29,416 bases of DNA, taken from NCBI GenBank assembly GCA_022564935.1, contig JADFKM010000023.1, positions 1 to 29,416 on the forward strand, written 5' to 3'. This DNA is from Candidatus Dadabacteria bacterium (GTDB lineage: Bacteria > Desulfobacterota_D > UBA1144 > Nemesobacterales > JADFKM01). Position 1 is the first letter of the stretch. Each line of letters starts with the position of its first letter. The position numbers and the translations under genes are program-made. The notes under the pieces are model-generated. The model was not told where the DNA came from. It saw only the letters and a list, made by a program, of their open reading frames with translations, and ran no database searches. Of the stretch, positions 25,532 to 29,416 are shown piece after piece.

Positions 25532-25560
25532 TTGAATTGTGAGGTTCGTGTATGTAATTT
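25532..25560 (+). promoter_or_regulatory. Predicted promoter of the tRNA pair
   Basis: TTGAAT (25532-25537), 17 bases, TAATTT (25555-25560). Each box matches 4-5 consensus bases. Transcription would start about 20 bases before tRNA-Lys. Confidence 0.45.
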
Positions 25561-25587
25561 AATATTTTAGTAATTTTAGGCATTGAT

Positions 25588-25661
25588 GGGCTGCTAGCTC
25601 AGCTAGGTAGAGCAAGTGACTCTTAATCACTGGGTCGGGGGTTCGATTCCCCCGCAGCCCA
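25588..25661 (+). tRNA. tRNA-Lys (anticodon CTT)
   Basis: The cloverleaf is complete. The acceptor stem GGGCTGC pairs with GCAGCCC, the D stem is GCTC/GAGC, the anticodon stem is AGTGA/TCACT with loop CTCTTAA (anticodon CTT at 25622-25624), the variable loop has five bases and the T stem is GGGGG/CCCCC. A61 is the discriminator base; 3' CCA is not encoded. tRNA-Leu follows after 6 bases. Confidence 0.97.
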
Positions 25662-25667
25662 CTCTGA

Positions 25668-25751
25668 GCGAGAGTGGCGGAATTGGGAGACGCGCTGGAC
25701 TTAGGATCCAGTGGGATCAATCCCGTGGGGGTTCAAATCCCCCCTCTCGCA
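25668..25751 (+). tRNA. tRNA-Leu (anticodon TAG)
   Basis: The acceptor stem GCGAGAG pairs with CTCTCGC, and the anticodon stem is CTGGA/TCCAG with loop CTTAGGA (anticodon TAG at 25702-25704, reading CUN codons). A long variable arm with a GGGA/TCCC stem marks it as class II, and the T stem is GGGGG/CCCCC. CCA is not encoded. Its anticodon reads leucine codons and it is not an amber suppressor. Confidence 0.97.
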
Positions 25752-25776
25752 TAAAGCCCCTGCATAATCCAAAATA

Positions 25777-25789
25777 CTGTATATTACAG
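25777..25789. promoter_or_regulatory. Small dyad upstream of tig
   Basis: CTGTA-TAT-TACAG is a perfect 5-bp dyad 21 bases before the trigger factor ATG and includes TATATT, a possible -10 box. No good -35 is present. The half-site spacing (N5 between CTGT and ACAG) does not fit the E. coli LexA box. Confidence 0.22.
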
Positions 25790-25809
25790 CTTGGAAAGGT
25801 AAAGCGCCT

Positions 25810-27114
25810 ATGAGAGTAAATGTGGAGACCCTGAACAGCACCGAGAGAAAACTGGACGTGTGGATACCGGCCGAGAACGTAAAGGAGAAGATCGAGGAGG
25901 TATTCAGGGAGTTTCATAAAAACGCCAACGTTAAGGGATTTCGTCAGGGAAAGGTTCCCAGACGAGTCATTGAATCGATCTACGGCTCGAGTATCATGGG
26001 CGAAGCCACTCAAAAACTGGTATCGGGGTCCATAGACCAGGCCCTGGCCGAAGCGTCGGTGCAGCCTGTATCAAGGCCCGACGTTGACCCAGAGGATATA
26101 AGCGAGGGCAAGGAGTTCCATTACACTGCCCGGTTTGAGGTGCTGCCCGGGTTTGATCTGTCGAGCTACACAGGGATTCCCATCAAACGGGAGAGAGCAG
26201 AGGTAACGGATTCTGACATTGAGCGCATCCTAGAGCACCTTCAAAACCGGGGCGCCCAGGCAAAGGCGCTCACCAGGGATAGGAAAGTGAGGAATGGGGA
26301 TTTCGTTATTGTGGATTATGAAGGAGTTCTGGAGGGAGAAATTCTCCCTGAGCTGAAGAAGTCGGGGGTGCAGCTAGTTGTGGGAGAAGGTCAGATTGTG
26401 GAGGAGTTCGAGGACAACCTTCTGGGCATGAAGAAGGGCGGGGAAAAGGAGTTTGAGGTCACATACAAAGATGACTTTATAATCCCGAAGGCTGCTGGCA
26501 GAACGGTCAAGTTCAAGCTTGAGCTTAAGGATGTGATGGAAAGGATAGTTCCCGACTTAGACGATGAGTTTGCCAAAGACCACGAAGAAGAAACTCTTGA
26601 CGGATTAGAGAAGGCGATAAGGGCGGAGCGGGAGGGTAGCTTGGGCAGAGCCGCTGAGGAAAAAGCAAAATCCGATATTGTGGATCACCTGATAGGGAAA
26701 AATAGTTTTGACGTCCCCCGGAGCCTATTGGGAAGGGAGGTCGGGAAGTTGAGGGAGGGGCTTACCCAACAGTACTCGAGAATGAGCATGGACATTCCGG
26801 ACTGGAATGAGGGGTTGGAGGGGCGGCTTCGTCAAAGGGCTGAGAAAAACATCAAAGCCTCCATCATCCTGGGCGAGATATCCCGGAGGGAAGGTATCGA
26901 GGTGACGGAAAAAGAGCTTGAGGCCCGGCTCCGGGAACTCTCCCGAGGGGCTAACGTGCCGTATGAGCAGCTCAAAGACTCCTATATGCAGGGCGATATG
27001 CTGGAGCGTCTCAGGGACAGAATGATTGAGGAAAAGGTGCTTGAATTCCTCGTTGAAAAGTCCGAAATCGAGGATGTTTTGGCCGAAAATGATCAAATTG
27101 ACAAAGAAAAGTAG
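25810..27114 (+). CDS. tig: Trigger factor
   Basis: This ribosome-bound chaperone and peptidyl-prolyl isomerase meets nascent chains at the exit tunnel. The 434 residues carry the ribosome-docking signature GFRQGKVP (43-50) in the N-terminal domain (1-115). The FKBP-like domain covers about 150-240 (GDFVIVDYEGVLEG; GMKKGGEKEFEVTY), and the long helical C-terminal arms make up the rest. The acidic tail (about 420-434) is normal. It is first in the order tig-clpP-clpX-lon, which is conserved across many bacteria. Its last codons also contain the -35 box of the clpP promoter. Confidence 0.97.
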   Translation: MRVNVETLNSTERKLDVWIPAENVKEKIEEVFREFHKNANVKGFRQGKVPRRVIESIYGSSIMGEATQKLVSGSIDQALAEASVQPVSRPDVDPEDISEGKEFHYTARFEVLPGFDLSSYTGIPIKRERAEVTDSDIERILEHLQNRGAQAKALTRDRKVRNGDFVIVDYEGVLEGEILPELKKSGVQLVVGEGQIVEEFEDNLLGMKKGGEKEFEVTYKDDFIIPKAAGRTVKFKLELKDVMERIVPDLDDEFAKDHEEETLDGLEKAIRAEREGSLGRAAEEKAKSDIVDHLIGKNSFDVPRSLLGREVGKLREGLTQQYSRMSMDIPDWNEGLEGRLRQRAEKNIKASIILGEISRREGIEVTEKELEARLRELSRGANVPYEQLKDSYMQGDMLERLRDRMIEEKVLEFLVEKSEIEDVLAENDQIDKEK

Positions 27115-27126
27115 TATCAGTATACT
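27098..27126 (+). promoter_or_regulatory. Near-consensus sigma-70 promoter of clpP
   Basis: TTGACA (27098-27103, perfect), 17 bases, TATACT (27121-27126, 5 of 6). The -35 lies in the last tig codons. Only 9 bases separate the -10 box from the clpP ATG, so the transcript should begin 0-4 bases before it. Confidence 0.75.
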
Positions 27127-27135
27127 CTAACTCGT

Positions 27136-27735
27136 ATGTCGAGCTTTGTGCCTCTCGTTATTGAGCAGACCAGTAGAGGAGAAAGGGCATATGACATCTT
27201 TTCTCGTCTCCTTAAAGATCGCATAATATTTATTGGCTCTGCCATTACCGATACGCTTGCCGACGTCATAATAGCTCAGCTACTGTACCTTGAGTCTGAA
27301 AATCCCGATAAAGACATATATTTGTATGTGAACTCCCCTGGCGGTTTTGTTACTGCGGGGCTGGCGATTTACGACACCATGCAGTACATCAAACCCGATG
27401 TGGTTACTATATGTATCGGACAGGCCGCAAGCATGGCCGCTGTGCTTCTGGCTTCGGGACAAAAGGGCAAGAGATATATCCTCCCCCATGCAAGGGTTAT
27501 GCTGCACCAGGTGCTCGGCGGCGTTGAGGGTTATGCTACCGATATTGAGATACACGCAAAGGAGATTTTACGTATTAGGGAGGACATCAACCGGATACTG
27601 GAGACGCACGTAGGTCATCCAATTGAAAAAATAGCGAGGGATACGGAAAGGGATTTTTTCCTTAACGCACAAGGTGCATTAGAATATGGGTTGGTTGATG
27701 CTATAATAACTAATAGGGAGGGATCACAGAAGTGA
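27136..27735 (+). CDS. clpP: ATP-dependent Clp protease proteolytic subunit
   Basis: ClpP is the tetradecameric serine peptidase that works with ClpX. The 199 residues contain the triad S99 (GQAASMAA), H124 (ARVMLHQ) and D173 (DTERDFF), and the oxyanion-hole glycines SPGG (67-70). There is no Shine-Dalgarno-like sequence in the 21 bases between tig and the ATG, and a near-consensus promoter lies right before it. The first ten residues suit the usual short propeptide. It overlaps clpX by four bases (GTGA). Confidence 0.97.
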   Translation: MSSFVPLVIEQTSRGERAYDIFSRLLKDRIIFIGSAITDTLADVIIAQLLYLESENPDKDIYLYVNSPGGFVTAGLAIYDTMQYIKPDVVTICIGQAASMAAVLLASGQKGKRYILPHARVMLHQVLGGVEGYATDIEIHAKEILRIREDINRILETHVGHPIEKIARDTERDFFLNAQGALEYGLVDAIITNREGSQK

Positions 27736-29033
27736 CCAAGATGACCCCAAAGCGGGGCGGTAAAGACGGCATGCTGTTCTGCTCTTTCTGCGGAAAGAGT
27801 CAGAAAGAGGTGCGGAAGCTGATCGCAGGCCCGTCCGTGTACGTTTGCAACGAGTGTATTGACCTTTGCAACGAGATTATCGCCGACGAAGAGGCCAAAG
27901 ACGGTTACCTGAAAAAGAGTTACAAAAACCTTCCTACACCTAAAAAAATTAAGTCACATCTGGACGAGTATGTGATCGGACAGGACAGAGCGAAAAAGGT
28001 TCTCGGAGTGGCCGTTTACAACCACTACAAGAGAGTGGAAATTAGCTCGTTCAGCAGTACTGCGAAGAGCTCGGATGTGGATATCCAGAAAAGCAACATC
28101 CTGCTCATAGGCCCCACGGGTTGCGGCAAGACTCTCCTTGCCCAAACACTGGCTAGGGTGCTGGATGTGCCGTTTACCATTGTCGACGCCACGTGTTATA
28201 CGGAAGCCGGCTATGTGGGCGAAGATGTTGAGAATATGATTGTGAGTCTTCTCCAAGCCGCTGATTATGATATTGAAAAGGCTTCCAAGGGCATTATATA
28301 TATAGATGAGATAGATAAGCTCGCGCGTAAATCCGGGGACAGCCCGTCGATAACGAGGGACGTTTCCGGCGAAGGCGTACAGCAGGCGCTTTTAAAAATA
28401 ATCGAGGGCACTAAGGCCAACGTTCCTCCGAAGGGAGGCAGGAAGCACCCTCAGCAGGAATTTATTCAGATTGACACCACAAACATACTTTTCATTACAG
28501 GCGGGGCTTTTTGCGGTCTGGAAGAGGAGATCAAACAGCGCCTGGGCGAAAAATCAATCGGTTTTGGAGCGGATTTGAACACCATTCAGGAAAAGGATCT
28601 GGGATCAATCCTTAAAGAGGTTCAGCCCGACGATTTGGTTAAATACGGCTTAATACCCGAATTTGTCGGAAGGGTGCCGGTGATAGCCACACTGGACGAG
28701 CTGGACGAAAGGACGTTTGTGGAAATCCTGACCAAGCCTAAGAACGCCATTGTCAAGCAGTTTCAAAAGCTTCTCGAGTTTGAGGGTGTCGAGCTTGAAT
28801 TTACCGAGGAAGCCCTCAAGGCAATAGCCTCTGAGGCGATTACCAGGAAAACGGGCGCCAGGGGGCTCAGAGCAATAATTGAGTCCATAATGCTCGATAT
28901 TGCGTATGAAGTTCCCTCATTAAACGGCTTGCATCGCTGCGTTGTTTCTGAAGACGTGATTGTTGGCAAAAGCAGTCCTCTAATGTTCTTTGAAGAACAG
29001 AGACGCGTTGGCTCGGGAGAATTCGTCAACTAA
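27732..29033 (+). CDS. clpX: ATP-dependent Clp protease ATPase subunit ClpX
   Basis: ClpX is a hexameric AAA+ unfoldase that feeds substrates to ClpP. The 433 residues start at GTG 27732 with GGGAGGGA 8 bases upstream (ATG 27741 is an alternative). The N-terminal zinc-binding domain has C17-x2-C20 and C39-x2-C42. Walker A is GPTGCGKT (127-134; Cys in place of the more usual Ser), the pore loop is GYVG (160-163), Walker B is IIYIDEID (188-195), the RKH loop is at 237-239 and the ClpP-contacting loop is IGF (276-278). It overlaps clpP by four bases, and lon starts 12 bases later. Confidence 0.98.
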   Translation: MTKMTPKRGGKDGMLFCSFCGKSQKEVRKLIAGPSVYVCNECIDLCNEIIADEEAKDGYLKKSYKNLPTPKKIKSHLDEYVIGQDRAKKVLGVAVYNHYKRVEISSFSSTAKSSDVDIQKSNILLIGPTGCGKTLLAQTLARVLDVPFTIVDATCYTEAGYVGEDVENMIVSLLQAADYDIEKASKGIIYIDEIDKLARKSGDSPSITRDVSGEGVQQALLKIIEGTKANVPPKGGRKHPQQEFIQIDTTNILFITGGAFCGLEEEIKQRLGEKSIGFGADLNTIQEKDLGSILKEVQPDDLVKYGLIPEFVGRVPVIATLDELDERTFVEILTKPKNAIVKQFQKLLEFEGVELEFTEEALKAIASEAITRKTGARGLRAIIESIMLDIAYEVPSLNGLHRCVVSEDVIVGKSSPLMFFEEQRRVGSGEFVN

Positions 29034-29045
29034 GGAGAAGATATA

Positions 29046-29416
29046 ATGCCGATGTTCTTTAAAACGGATGATGACAAAAAAGAAACGGTTACTCTTCCGC
29101 TACTTCCGTTAAGGGATGTGGTTATTTTCCCTTACATGGTTGCTCCCTTGTTCGTGGGCAGGGAAAAATCGATTCGCGCTCTTGAAGAGGCTATGAAGAA
29201 GGACAAGGAAATCCTTCTCGTCGCTCAAAAGGACGCTAAAACCAACGACCCGGGTGAAGCCGATATTCACCCCATAGGGACCATTGGAACAATAGTGCAG
29301 ATGCTCCGGCTTCCCGACGGCACTGTAAAGGTGCTGGTGGAGGGTAAGATGAGGGCTGAGATCGTGCGCTACGCCCCAAGCCCCAACTTTTTCATGGTCG
29401 AAGTGGAAAAAGCCCC
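29046..29416 (+). CDS. lon: Lon protease, N-terminal part (cut by window end)
   Basis: The first 123 codons are present and the frame runs off the window. The sequence [27 protein letters not shown] is the start of the Lon substrate-binding (LAN) domain, and AIRAL-type helix and [16 protein letters not shown] blocks follow. The AAA+ and Ser-Lys protease domains lie outside. ATG 29046 has GGAG 8 bases upstream. It completes the tig-clpP-clpX-lon order. Confidence 0.95.
   Translation, partial: MPMFFKTDDDKKETVTLPLLPLRDVVIFPYMVAPLFVGREKSIRALEEAMKKDKEILLVAQKDAKTNDPGEADIHPIGTIGTIVQMLRLPDGTVKVLVEGKMRAEIVRYAPSPNFFMVEVEKA

Noticed and set aside
25668-25751. tRNA-Leu as an integration (att) site of a mobile element
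   Set aside because: No integrase, no duplicated tRNA 3' end and only housekeeping genes follow.
25777-25789. CTGTA-TAT-TACAG as a LexA site for tig
   Set aside because: The half-site spacing is 5 and not 8 bases, and tig is not a typical SOS gene.

Overview
The window reads as ordinary chromosome of a Gram-negative bacterium with a middling GC content. It is densely coded and has little foreign DNA. Phosphatidylserine synthase and decarboxylase, a PilT ATPase, a sigma-54 activator, a lipoprotein-type M16 peptidase and the order ilvB-ilvN-ilvC-psd-pssA all point to a deltaproteobacterial or Desulfobacterota-like lineage, or an uncultured relative. The sequence alone does not fix the phylum. 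Start codons are mixed (ATG, GTG, TTG). TAG ends several genes normally (6783-7796, 12174-12641, 22764-25490, 25810-27114).

Layout. 1-866: a possible gene end at the left edge and a small protein with weak RusA-like features; 631-866 holds nothing I recognise. 867-4585 (minus strand): a sulfur assimilation block of a PiT/CysP-type anion permease, APS/PAPS reductase and a siroheme sulfite/nitrite reductase, with palindromic sites in all three upstream regions. 4739-6176: a sigma-54 activator with a degenerate receiver domain. 6242-7796: a Cys/His-rich small protein divergent from an orphan radical SAM protein. 7930-8496: an unknown membrane protein. 8632-10943 (minus): an enoyl-ACP-reductase-like SDR followed by cysS. 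11153-11485 (minus): an unknown protein. 11686-12641: ogt and pgpA, overlapping. 12773-22032: a long co-directional run of cinA, recA, pilT, tsaB, a YdcH-like protein, ilvB, ilvH, ilvC, psd and pssA. 22148-22604: a frameshifted membrane protein gene. 22764-25490: a two-lobed M16 peptidase. 25588-25751: tRNA-Lys(CTT) and tRNA-Leu(TAG). 25810-29416: the classical tig-clpP-clpX-lon proteostasis cluster, with lon cut by the window end.

How the genes work together. The permease, CysH and Sir would import sulfate and reduce its activated form to sulfide; ATP sulfurylase is not in this window. IlvB/IlvH/IlvC form the first two steps of branched-chain amino acid synthesis, but ilvC carries an in-frame TAG. 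PssA and Psd make phosphatidylethanolamine, and PgpA feeds phosphatidylglycerol. Trigger factor, ClpXP and Lon handle nascent and damaged proteins.

I found no convincing new defence or mobile system. The observations most worth checking are the amber codon in ilvC, a sulfite reductase with two complete and identically spaced four-cysteine motifs, two strong promoters placed so close to their ATGs that clpP and the radical SAM gene may have almost no leader, a stem-loop in the ilvB-ilvH gap, and the palindromes upstream of the sulfur genes and the SDR gene.
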